Source: a candidate division WWE3 bacterium (GTDB lineage Bacteria > Patescibacteriota > WWE3 > UBA101185 > UBA10185). From it: 36,326 nt of DNA. This document shows positions 7,263 to 15,179 of this stretch, piece after piece. The DNA is taken from contig JAAZNL010000032.1 of assembly GCA_012798315.1 (NCBI GenBank), forward strand, positions 1-36,326, given 5' to 3'. The notes beneath the pieces were generated by a model. The model did not search any database, was not told where the DNA came from, and saw nothing but the letters and a program-made list of their open reading frames with translations. The translations under genes were made by a program, and so were the position numbers. Position 1 is the stretch's first letter; every line of letters begins with the position of its first letter.

Positions 7263-8269
7263 TTTTCTTTGGATACAAAAATACTTCCGTAGTGGCGTAC
7301 ACTTGCCTCTTTAAACGTCCATAAATCCGGTTCAGTCAGAGTAAATTCAAATTCTTCTTTACTGCCTAGTACTTTTGGCGAATAAAAGAAATCGTACTTT
7401 TTAATTAATTGCTGAATACTTATTTCTTTGTCGGTATTATTTATGAACTTCACGCGCTGACCCAAAGTCAACTTCAGATTGTTCGGAACGAACCCATCTT
7501 TTGTGTATTCTATGGTAACAACATCCGCGGAAGGAACTATACCTTTAACGTCCTGCTTAAACGAGGAAGTTGTTTGTTTCTCGCTGTCCGTAGTTTCGTT
7601 GCCGGAATCCTGGTTAATATTTCCGCCGGCGTTTTTAATTGCCTCAATTACTTGTGTTTCAAACTCGTCAACGTTCCCAAATTCCATTACAATGTTGTTT
7701 AAAATTAGCGTAGGAGTCGAATTTACGCCTATTTGGTTTCCCAGACGCATGTCATCTTCCACCTGGGCCGCGAAAGTGTTGTCTTCTATATCTTTTTTGA
7801 ACTGTTCCACATTCATCCCGGCAGTTTCCGCGTATTTAATCAAGTCATCTTTTTTAAGGCTGTCTTGATTGTTATATAAAAGGTCGGCATATTCCCAAAA
7901 CTTACCCTGACTGCCTGCGGCTTGCGCGGCAATGGCAGCCAGCTTGGCATTTTCGTGTTGTGGCAATGGAAAATTCCTATATGCCAACTGTAAATCCTTT
8001 TTATATTTATCCGAGATCTGCACTAAAACCGGATGAAACGATCTGCACGCAGGACACTGAAAATCCGAAAATTCCACTAAAGTTACCTTTGGATTAATAG
8101 GGCCTTTTTTATAAGTATGTGAAGAAATCAAGTCCACGTTTTCTATTTTCCTCAGATTGGGCTTAATAGTGGTTGTATTTTGTGCCAGTATTATTATGGA
8201 TACAAATATAACTATAGTTATTACAGCAATAACAAATACAGGTTTATTTCTGATAATAAATTCTTTCAT
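7259..8269 (-). CDS. Membrane-anchored DsbA-like thiol oxidoreductase with C-terminal cupredoxin-like domain
   Basis: An N-terminal membrane segment (about residues 10-30) anchors an extracytoplasmic DsbA/thioredoxin_4 domain. It has a CPAC active site at residues 72-75 and a cis-Pro loop STPTLIL. The expected role is making or shuffling disulfides in exported proteins. After a Ser/Thr/Asp linker (about 215-240), a beta-rich region (IEYTKDGFVPNNLKLTLGQ) resembles cupredoxin-like domains. It lacks an evident Cys/His/Met copper site, so copper binding is doubtful. A TACAAT box lies 8 nt before the ATG. No DsbB/VKOR partner is in this window. Confidence 0.85.
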   Translation of the reverse strand: MKEFIIRNKPVFVIAVITIVIFVSIIILAQNTTTIKPNLRKIENVDLISSHTYKKGPINPKVTLVEFSDFQCPACRSFHPVLVQISDKYKKDLQLAYRNFPLPQHENAKLAAIAAQAAGSQGKFWEYADLLYNNQDSLKKDDLIKYAETAGMNVEQFKKDIEDNTFAAQVEDDMRLGNQIGVNSTPTLILNNIVMEFGNVDEFETQVIEAIKNAGGNINQDSGNETTDSEKQTTSSFKQDVKGIVPSADVVTIEYTKDGFVPNNLKLTLGQRVKFINNTDKEISIQQLIKKYDFFYSPKVLGSKEEFEFTLTEPDLWTFKEASVRHYGSIFVSKEN

Positions 8270-8388
8270 AACTTTGAATTGTACCTTAAGACAGCTAAGA
8301 TATCGAATTTTCTGCTAGTTCCTCTGTGTATTTTAGTCTATATAAGCCGTTTTTCCAATGAATTTAAACATTATGCTAAACTATCCTT

Positions 8389-9252
8389 GTGAAATCCTCT
8401 TTACTTCATTTGCCTGCTAAAAAAATAAAAGAAATAGAGAAAGTTGTGGAGATTATTACCGATTTGGCGGCCGTGGAGAAGGTAATACTCTTTGGCAGTC
8501 ACGCGCGTGGAGACTGGGTTTCCGACAAATATAAAGACGGGTATGTAACATACGAGTATCAAAGCGATTTTGACATTTTGGTCATTGTAAACAGCGAGAA
8601 GAATAAAAACGATATTTTTCTTTGGGACAAAATAAAACAACAAATCCTAAACGATCCGGAGATATTAACGACCGTAAATTTAATTGTTGATACGGCTCAT
8701 TTTGTAAATGAAAAGATTGCAGAGGGGAATTATTTTTATTCAGATATTAAGTCCGAAGGTATTAGCTTATATGACAGCGGGAGTTTTCAGTTGGCTGAGT
8801 CGGTCATGCTTTCTGTGAATGAGAGAAAAGAACTTGTGAAAAGTGAGTACGAATTTTGGTTAGGAAAAGCAAAATCATTTATTAAAGACTTCAAACATAA
8901 TATTGCAGATGAAGAGCTGAATAACGCGGCATTTCACTTAAGTCAGGCGGTGGAATCATTGTATTTTGCTGTTTTGCTTGTGTTTTCAGGTTATAAACCC
9001 AAATCGCACAATCTGGAGAAAATTGAAAGTCTGGTGTTCGGATTGGTGCCGGAAGTAAAAAATATCTTCCCTAAAATAACAGAAGAACAGCGTGCCCTTT
9101 ATTCGGTATTAGTGCGTTCCTACATAGATGCCCGATACAACAAAGAATTTGTTGTCAGTAAAGAAGAACTGGAGAAATTGTTTGAAGAAACAGAGAAACT
9201 AATGAGATTGGTTATCCGGTCTTGCGAAACAAAAATAGAGAATTTGAAGTAA
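8389..9252 (+). CDS. Nucleotidyltransferase (MNT)-HEPN fusion protein
   Basis: The N-terminal domain has the nucleotidyltransferase motif LFGSHARGDW (about residues 35-43), with the metal-binding pair SDFD near 59-62 and a candidate third Asp in LIVDTAHF. The C-terminal half (about 155-280) is an all-helical HEPN-type domain: NAAFHLSQAVESLYFAVL, then a basic RSYIDARYN segment. Separate MNT and HEPN proteins often form toxin-antitoxin pairs, while the kanamycin nucleotidyltransferase type joins both. Function here is not certain. The start is GTG, with a TAAACT box 6 nt upstream, so the mRNA is probably leaderless. It converges with the aldolase gene, with a 6-bp gap. Confidence 0.82.
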   Translation: MKSSLLHLPAKKIKEIEKVVEIITDLAAVEKVILFGSHARGDWVSDKYKDGYVTYEYQSDFDILVIVNSEKNKNDIFLWDKIKQQILNDPEILTTVNLIVDTAHFVNEKIAEGNYFYSDIKSEGISLYDSGSFQLAESVMLSVNERKELVKSEYEFWLGKAKSFIKDFKHNIADEELNNAAFHLSQAVESLYFAVLLVFSGYKPKSHNLEKIESLVFGLVPEVKNIFPKITEEQRALYSVLVRSYIDARYNKEFVVSKEELEKLFEETEKLMRLVIRSCETKIENLK

Positions 9253-9258
9253 AAAACG

Positions 9259-10125
9259 CTATGCGGCTTTTCCGGCCGTTCCAAAAAGTTTAATTTTTCC
9301 TTCCACAACACGCTGTACTTCTTTAATAGGTTTATCCATTATTTTGTATACGGCTATTTCATCGGAAGCATTGAGTACTTCCTGCAGCGTCATTTTAAAT
9401 GCAATTCTTAACTCGGAATTAACATTCACTTTAACAATTCCCAGTTTAATCGCGTTTACCACATCGTTACTGTCTGTGCCCGAACCGCCGTGCAAAGAAA
9501 GCCATGTGTTAGGAAGTTTTTCCTTAATCTTGGTTAAAAGATCCATTTTTAGGTGTTTCTGGTCGGCGTATAACCCGTGTAGATTCCCGATAAAACTAGC
9601 GAATACATCTATACCGGTGCGTCTTACAAATTCTTCAGCGCGATCAGGATCTGTAAACAGTTTTTCATTTTGAAGGTTTTTGGGATCTTCGGTTGTATGA
9701 TCTGCGGAACTTCCTTCAATATGATCCATTTCTCCTTCCACAGGTATCCCGTGTTCGTGAGCCAATTTAACAACTTCTGTTGCCATAGCTACATTGTCTT
9801 CAAATTCCATTTTTCCTCCGTCGAGGTGAACATAATCGAATCCGGCCTCAATCGCGCGTTTGCAGGAATCAAAATCTTTTCCGTGATCGAGGTTTAAAAT
9901 TATTGGTATTCCAACTTGTTTCTCATAAATTCTCTTAAGAGAAACCATTTGTTCATACCCCATATAATTTATTTCTCCGTCCGATGCTTCCAGTATTACC
10001 GGGGCTTTTAAGTTTGCTGCCGCTTGGGTTATGGCTTTTAAAGTCTCGATGTTGGCGCAGTTGAATGCACCCAAGGCGAAATGTTCATCGTTAGCCTGTT
10101 TTAAAATTTCGAAAGCTGTTTTCAT
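9259..10125 (-). CDS. Class II fructose-bisphosphate (ketose-bisphosphate) aldolase
   Basis: This zinc-dependent aldolase cleaves or joins FBP with DHAP and GAP, or a related substrate such as tagatose bisphosphate. The 288 residues have family motifs: NLDHG with a zinc His near 81, AGFDYVHLDGGKM, VEGEMDHIEG, GNLHGLY with a second zinc His, LHGGSGT with a third, and VKVNVNSELR in place of the usual NIDTD-like loop. It is the last gene of the sugar operon; its start overlaps the kinase stop by 4 nt (ATGA), so translation is coupled. Exact substrate (Fba versus GatY/KbaY) is open. Confidence 0.92.
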   Translation of the reverse strand: MKTAFEILKQANDEHFALGAFNCANIETLKAITQAAANLKAPVILEASDGEINYMGYEQMVSLKRIYEKQVGIPIILNLDHGKDFDSCKRAIEAGFDYVHLDGGKMEFEDNVAMATEVVKLAHEHGIPVEGEMDHIEGSSADHTTEDPKNLQNEKLFTDPDRAEEFVRRTGIDVFASFIGNLHGLYADQKHLKMDLLTKIKEKLPNTWLSLHGGSGTDSNDVVNAIKLGIVKVNVNSELRIAFKMTLQEVLNASDEIAVYKIMDKPIKEVQRVVEGKIKLFGTAGKAA

Positions 10126-11090
10126 ATTTTTTCCGCAATTTGTTCGATAGACTTTTTATCCAGCAAACCTTTAATTGCTCCTATTTCCTTAATTTGATTG
10201 TTTGCGTTAATTACACCCCATTTAAGGGCAGTTTCAATAGTTTTTCCGTATAAAATAGCGGCTACAAAAGAAGCGGCAAACGCATCTCCAGCACCGGTCA
10301 TATCTAAAACAGGTCGGGGATCCGTGTATGCCGGTTGGTCGTAGGTTTTGGTTCCGTCGCTTGCCGAGGCGCCGTTTTCGGCATCGGTAATTACGGTTAG
10401 TTTTGGTCCCAGTTTTTGGAGCTCTTTATGGTATTCCTCTAAATCATTTGTTTTTATTCCCAAAAGACTTTCAACTTCTTCTTTATTTAGAATCAAAACA
10501 TGGGTGACTTTTAGAAACGGCTTCAAATCAATTAAGCCCGCCTTCATTTGAAAAGTACCGGGATTAAAGGCTACAAGTATATCCTGGTTATTATTTAGAT
10601 ATTCAATCAATTGTTCCTGAAATTTTTCGAATCCTTTTCCTATAGATGTGTAATAAACGCATTTAGGTTTTTCCCAATTTTGCATTTTATACGCGCGTTT
10701 CCCGTGATAGGAAAATATTGTTCTTTCCGCGTTAAATACAATAATTGTGTGCACGTCGGTAGGTGTGTTTTCATTCTGGATGACATGTTCAGTATTAATT
10801 TTTAGGTCTTTCAGTTCCCTTATTAATCTAACGGTGTTTTCATCTCTGCCCGTTTCCGTGTAAATAGCCGTTTTTAAACCCAATATTGTTGCCGCTACCG
10901 CCACGTTTAGCGAGTTTCCAGCTATTGAAGTTTCAAAATCTTCAACCGGAATTTTACTCCCATGGTAAAAGAATACTTTTGTCTGTCCGTCTGCTTCCCT
11001 TTCTTCCTGCATAGATCCATCTGCTATCCGCATAAACAGATCAATAGAACAGTCTCCGATTGTTAAAATATCCGCTTGTTCCGGTTTCAT
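10122..11090 (-). CDS. PfkB-family carbohydrate kinase
   Basis: A ribokinase/PfkB fold of 322 residues phosphorylates a sugar or nucleoside with ATP. The N-terminal PfkB signature is AGNSLNVAVAATILGLKTA, and the C-terminal signature DMTGAGDAFAASFVAA (near residue 262) carries the catalytic Asp. The substrate cannot be read from sequence. The operon (transketolase and aldolase) suggests a sugar phosphate or pentose. Start and stop overlap both neighbours by 4 nt, implying translational coupling. Confidence 0.9.
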   Translation of the reverse strand: MKPEQADILTIGDCSIDLFMRIADGSMQEEREADGQTKVFFYHGSKIPVEDFETSIAGNSLNVAVAATILGLKTAIYTETGRDENTVRLIRELKDLKINTEHVIQNENTPTDVHTIIVFNAERTIFSYHGKRAYKMQNWEKPKCVYYTSIGKGFEKFQEQLIEYLNNNQDILVAFNPGTFQMKAGLIDLKPFLKVTHVLILNKEEVESLLGIKTNDLEEYHKELQKLGPKLTVITDAENGASASDGTKTYDQPAYTDPRPVLDMTGAGDAFAASFVAAILYGKTIETALKWGVINANNQIKEIGAIKGLLDKKSIEQIAEKI

Positions 11091-12067
11091 TTTATTATTT
11101 TAATGACCTTATCAACTATATGATGCGCGCTAAGTCCGTATTTATCTTTTAGTTCAGCATACTTTCCTGATTCGCCAAACTTATCCTGAACACCTATCAT
11201 TATAATTTTGGTCGGCAGTTTGTCAGACAGTAATTCGCATACAGCACTACCCAAACCGCCGGCAACCTGATGATCCTCAATAGTGATAATTTTTTTTGTT
11301 TTTTTAGCAGATTCAATAATAGTTTTACTGTCTAAGGGTTTTATTGTGTGCACATTAATGACCTCAGCGGAAATTTTATGCTTTGATTTTAGTTCTTTTG
11401 CCGCGACTAATGCTTCGAATACTAATGCCCCTGTTGCAACTAGTGTTACGTCTGTACCCTCAATCAGTTTTTGGGCTGACTCAAAATCGAAAGGAGTATC
11501 TTCGGTGGTAATTTTCGGAATATCTTCCCGAGCAAGTCTGATGTACACTGGTCCTTTATGTTTTGCAGCCCATTCCACAGCCTTTCGTGCTTGCCAGTAA
11601 TCGCACGGACTAATTACCACCATTCGTGGTAATACTCTGGTTAATGCAATATCTTCAAGACATTGTGCAGCTCCTCCGTCCGAACTATGCTACAAACCGG
11701 CGTGAGAACCTATTATTTTTACGTTTGCATTAGATGCGCATATTGCCAGGCGTATTTGTTCCCAGTTTCTGCCCGGGTTAAATATTGCGTACGATGTGAT
11801 AAACGGGATTTTGCCTGACAGAGCCATTCCCGCTGCTACCCCCGCCATATTCTGCTCCGCAACACCCATCTGAATAAATTTTTCCGGAAACTTTTCCATT
11901 AATGGTGATAACTTTACTGAACTGGCTAGATCCGCCGACAGCACATATACGTTTTTAGAATTTTTTACTACGTCTAAAATTTCGTCGCCGAAACCCTGCC
12001 TCATAGATTTAACATTAGGAGAGGAGATAAACACTTCTTTATTTAGATGCAGTTTTGTATTCAACAT
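11087..12067 (-). pseudogene. Transketolase C-terminal subunit interrupted by an in-frame TAG
   Basis: Two ORFs are one gene. The first (125 residues) holds the start of the pyrimidine-binding domain (VAEQNMAGVAAGMALSGKIPF) and stops after GSHAGL at TAG (11690-11692). The same frame then continues HSSDGGAAQCLEDIALTRVLP and on into the transketolase C domain (LVATGALVFEALVAAKEL). No frameshift exists; the only defect is one amber codon at a position that usually holds Ser/Thr in GxSxGxDG. The downstream ATG at 11623 lies inside the domain, so restart would not give a normal subunit. Possible causes are a real mutation, a metagenome base error (TCG to TAG is one change) or readthrough. TAG ends other genes here, so it is not generally recoded. 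Confidence 0.85.
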
Positions 12068-12085
12068 GGGCAGATATAGATTTAT

Positions 12086-12619
12086 TTACCTTTTGCATGG
12101 AATCGTATCGGTCACTTTTTCGAAATCAAACTGGTAATCTAGTTTATTAACTGCAACCAAATCCACCGAAATATGAGGATCGGAAATTACCTGGCATTCT
12201 TCGGCCGGAAAAATCTCATGGACCGAAACAATTAGTTTTTTATCGTTTGCATCTTCGTAAAGTTTTTTAATTCTTATACTGTGATTTTCTATATTTCTAT
12301 TTGGAGATGTAACCGCGACCAAATATTCCTTCTCATAATTAATTTTTTCTTTTAGCGTAAGGAGACCCGTGCTATCAATTTGGTTGAGAAAATTGTTCAG
12401 CTCCTCGTCGTTTTTAATTACTATTCGCATTTTCTCAAGTTGTTTGTCGGTGTACACGTTCTGCGGGAATCCTTCTAGCCTGCGTATCTTTGGTTTGTTG
12501 TCAAAAATCGGAAATTTCAAATCATCTGCCAACAAAAGATACCCTGTTACTAATATGATCACGACGATCAGTGCTACCGGTATAAAGCTTAAAAATAGAA
12601 AACCTTTCTTTTTAGTCAT
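12086..12619 (-). CDS. Membrane-anchored protein with PrcB-like domain
   Basis: The protein (177 residues from the ATG at 12619) has a basic N-terminus and one membrane segment (about residues 8-30), then an outside domain. The pattern INYEKEYLVAVTSPNRNIENHSIRIKKL... and VDLVAVNK near the end resembles the PrcB C-terminal fold, found in exported proteins of unclear role. No lipobox Cys is seen. The ATG at 12619 is preferred to the GTG at 12625; either overlaps the transketolase N stop. It sits between the two transketolase halves, which is odd for a protein of unrelated type. Confidence 0.65.
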   Translation of the reverse strand: MTKKKGFLFLSFIPVALIVVIILVTGYLLLADDLKFPIFDNKPKIRRLEGFPQNVYTDKQLEKMRIVIKNDEELNNFLNQIDSTGLLTLKEKINYEKEYLVAVTSPNRNIENHSIRIKKLYEDANDKKLIVSVHEIFPAEECQVISDPHISVDLVAVNKLDYQFDFEKVTDTIPCKR

Positions 12620-13484
12620 ACTCACATTTTAACTTACCCTCGAGAGACCGCAAGTCTCTTAGAGCTTTAGTTGCTTCCTTTCGATTCGGCGGCTTGCCGT
12701 GCCATTCAAATTTATACTCCATAAAATCAACGCCCTTGCCGGGAATTGTATGGGCAATTATTACAGTTGGTCGTTGAGATACCGATTTCGCGGTGTTACA
12801 CGCGTTAATAAACTCTTCAATATTATGTCCGTCTATTTCTATTACATACCAATTGAAAGCTTCCAGTTTTGCGCGAAGATTCTCCAGAGGCAATATATCT
12901 TCTGTGTACCCGTCTATTTGAATGTTGTTTCTGTCTATAATCCAGGTAAGGTTATTTAAATTCATACTTGGTGCAAACATAGCGGCTTCCCAAATTTGTC
13001 CTTCCTGAAGTTCTCCATCTCCGGTCATGCAATAAATTCTGTTTTTCATTTCATCTACTTTTGAAGAAATCGCCATTCCCACAGCTTGGGATAAACCTTG
13101 TCCTAATGATCCACCTGAATTTTCTATTCCCGGTAGAGTACCGTATATTGGGTGTCCCTGAACCCGCGAACCTGTTTTAATAAAAGTCCACAATTCTTTT
13201 TCTTCGAAAAAGCCTCTGGCCGCCAGTGTCGCGTACCATATAGGGCATATGTGTGCATTTGATAATACAAACCGATCTCTATCTTCCATATGAGGATTTT
13301 TTGGGTCTATATTTAAAACGTGGAAGTAAAGTGCTGCGAACATATCGGCGGTACCCAATGATCCCGCAGTGTGCCCTGATTGTGCCTCTAACAACATAGT
13401 GATTACGTTCTTTCGCAGATCGTTTGCAATAGCCTCTATTTTAGAAATAGTCTCATTTTGACAATGTATATAAGAGTCGGGCAT
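12612..13484 (-). CDS. Transketolase, N-terminal (thiamine diphosphate-binding) subunit
   Basis: Transketolase moves two-carbon units between sugar phosphates. This 290-residue protein is the split N-terminal half. Visible motifs are HTAGSLGTADMFAALYFHVL, GSLGQGLSQAVGMA, and the ThDP/metal motif MTGDGELQEGQIWEA running to the Asn in DRNNIQIDG. It needs the C-terminal subunit encoded further down the operon, which carries an amber codon here. A TATACT box 7 nt before the ATG makes this the first gene of the operon, probably leaderless. Confidence 0.95.
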   Translation of the reverse strand: MPDSYIHCQNETISKIEAIANDLRKNVITMLLEAQSGHTAGSLGTADMFAALYFHVLNIDPKNPHMEDRDRFVLSNAHICPIWYATLAARGFFEEKELWTFIKTGSRVQGHPIYGTLPGIENSGGSLGQGLSQAVGMAISSKVDEMKNRIYCMTGDGELQEGQIWEAAMFAPSMNLNNLTWIIDRNNIQIDGYTEDILPLENLRAKLEAFNWYVIEIDGHNIEEFINACNTAKSVSQRPTVIIAHTIPGKGVDFMEYKFEWHGKPPNRKEATKALRDLRSLEGKLKCEYD

Positions 13485-13528
13485 TAAGCTTAGTATATTT
13501 GTTTTACGTTGTTATATCAAGCAACGAT

Positions 13529-13556
13529 TTGACACAAAAGCAACTTTTAGTATAAT
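13529..13556 (+). promoter_or_regulatory. Strong promoter of the orphan structured RNA
   Basis: TTGACA (13529-13534), a 16-nt spacer and TATAAT (13551-13556) match the sigma-70 consensus in both boxes. It is the best promoter seen in the window. It points right, away from the transketolase operon, with a start near 13563, and no convincing ORF follows. Confidence 0.82.
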
Positions 13557-13562
13557 TCCAAT

Positions 13563-13945
13563 TACGTTTGACAGTGGGTCGTTTATAAAAGAGAGAACAA
13601 TATTTTAGTGCGAAACCCCCGTTGTCAGAATGTCAAATGAGGGATGGTTTAGAGTGGCCGAACACGTTGTGATCGTACCCCCGCCACCCCGCACCCGAAA
13701 GAGGATTGCTAGAACCTCCGTTAGGAATTGCCTCCCCACCGCCCACACGCAGTTCCCCACAACATCGGGAACCTCGGAAATCAGGCGCTTTCTAGCAGCT
13801 AGGGAAAAACTTTAACCCAGCCTGAATTCCGTTTTTCTGAGCGCCACCAACACTAGCGAACATACTCGCAACGTGCGCCGCTCAGTATTAGGGTCTGTAG
13901 AAACGTCAACACTTGTTGAATCGAACTACAGACCCATTTCTTTTT
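13563..13945 (+). ncRNA. Unassigned structured RNA of about 380 nt
   Basis: The stretch between a consensus promoter and an intrinsic terminator is GC-rich and C-rich compared with the surrounding genes. It is full of complementary stems: TTTGACA/TGTCAAA (13567-13573/13631-13637), GTGGC/GCCAC (13655/13683), GTTCCC/GGGAAC (13752/13767), TCAGGC/GCCTGA (13781/13820) and CTGAGCG/CGCTCAG (13837/13879). TGGGTC near 13575 can also pair with GACCCA near 13931, closing 5' to 3' end. I could not find the signatures of RNase P RNA, tmRNA, SRP RNA or 6S RNA. The small ORF in the track here (13630-13815) has no protein-like character. The size would suit RNase P RNA or tmRNA in a very divergent form. Confidence 0.7.
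13891..13945 (+). terminator. Intrinsic terminator of the orphan RNA
   Basis: A perfect 10-bp stem GGGTCTGTAG/CTACAGACCC (13891-13900/13926-13935) encloses a second hairpin TCAACA/TGTTGA and is followed by ATTTCTTTTT. The T tract lies only on the plus strand side, which fixes the RNA's orientation. Confidence 0.82.
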
Positions 13946-13958
13946 ATAAAGGGATTTT

Positions 13959-15179
13959 CTAATCTAAACTTTTTAGGTAATCAATAACTTCCTGAGGGGT
14001 AGTACAGATTTTCATCATTTTTTCTTCACCTTTTACAATGAACATGTGTTTTTCTATCAGTGAAATAAATTCTTTCCAAAAATCTCCGAACAAAATAATA
14101 GGTTTATTGTGAGGTTCGTGAATCCAGGAACTGATCCATGTCATACCAAATTCGCTAAGTGTACCGATACTTCCTTTAAATACTATGTGAGCCTGTGTGG
14201 TCTGAAGCATTACTTTAGTGCGGTCAAAGTAGTCCAGTGTTTTAACTTCGGTATCAAAGTTATTTTCCAATGCGCGTCCTTCGTAGTGTCGTTTTGGTTT
14301 ATTTGGATAATATGTTATTGCCAACACGTCCCCGCCGCCCGCGTGTGCGCCTTTTGTCGACGCTTCCATTACACCGGGACCTCCACCGTTTACAACCTCG
14401 TAACCATTTAGTGCCAAAAGTCTTGCTGTTTCAAAAGCTTGTTGGTATGGCTCGTCGTCTTCTTTCCACGCGGCACCGCCAAGAATAGCAACCTGTTTGA
14501 TCATTTCTTTTCCCGGAAAATCCAGTATAGAGTTAATTTTAGTTGAATCCGGGTTGCTTACCATATCCGATAATTTTATATACATCTGCTTCGGATTAGA
14601 AGAGTTAAATATCGCTGAACCTACAACAAAATCTTCTACTCCGGCATTTTTGAGATCCAAAATAGTGTTTTCACCTACGCCCCCATCTACCTGAATTTTT
14701 ATCTGAGAATATTTTTGCTTAAAATCTTTTATTTTATGAATTACACTTCTTTCAAATGGCTGTTCTTTTTTGCCGGGAATAACGGTGTAAAACTGTACAT
14801 AATCTACTAGATCCATGTTGGCATAAATGTTGGCCATATTGGTTTCAGGACCGATTCCAAGTCCTGCTAAGTACCCAAGCTTTTTAGCCTTAGTTAAAAA
14901 TTCCCGGGTAAAACTGCCCTGTTTTACATAATGCGAACATTTTTGGATTGTAGAATATTTTTTTTTGAGGAAACTCATCGGATTTTCAACCATCAAATCC
15001 AAATCTATTTTATGAGGGCGGGTTAATTTTATAATTGTGTCCAAATCGCTAATCGTGGAGGACTGAACATATTTGTCTTCCGTTATATCGATCTGTATCA
15101 GATCGGCAAAATTTTTGCATATGTTGGATCGTCTTTTAATTTCTTCTTCAGAGTTTTCTATTATGACAGGAATTATCAT
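13959..15179 (-). CDS. Fusion of ribulose-phosphate 3-epimerase-like and LOG-family domains
   Basis: Residues 1 to about 215 form an Rpe-like TIM barrel (IDITED, DLMVENP, FYTVIPGKKEQPF, IQVDGGVGENT, VGSAIF). Residues 225-406 are a LOG/lysine decarboxylase-like domain (VNGGGPGVMEA, KGSIGTLSEFGM), the family of nucleoside monophosphate phosphoribohydrolases. In the Rpe part both zinc histidines are changed: HxD becomes QID and DVHLM becomes DLDLM, while the two catalytic Asp remain. In the LOG part PGGxGT is KGSIGT. Epimerase activity is therefore uncertain; the LOG part could release ribose 5-phosphate from nucleotides. The start overlaps the rpiB stop by 4 nt. Confidence 0.85.
   Translation of the reverse strand: MIIPVIIENSEEEIKRRSNICKNFADLIQIDITEDKYVQSSTISDLDTIIKLTRPHKIDLDLMVENPMSFLKKKYSTIQKCSHYVKQGSFTREFLTKAKKLGYLAGLGIGPETNMANIYANMDLVDYVQFYTVIPGKKEQPFERSVIHKIKDFKQKYSQIKIQVDGGVGENTILDLKNAGVEDFVVGSAIFNSSNPKQMYIKLSDMVSNPDSTKINSILDFPGKEMIKQVAILGGAAWKEDDEPYQQAFETARLLALNGYEVVNGGGPGVMEASTKGAHAGGGDVLAITYYPNKPKRHYEGRALENNFDTEVKTLDYFDRTKVMLQTTQAHIVFKGSIGTLSEFGMTWISSWIHEPHNKPIILFGDFWKEFISLIEKHMFIVKGEEKMMKICTTPQEVIDYLKSLD

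Noticed and set aside
11087-11623. Separate 178-residue transketolase-like gene
   Set aside because: The frame continues upstream to the amber codon with conserved residues, so the ATG is internal to the same domain.
13630-13815. Plus-strand ORF of 61 residues (tmRNA tag or small protein)
   Set aside because: Composition is Pro/Arg-rich from the C-rich RNA, there is no tag-like ending, and it lies inside the structured RNA.
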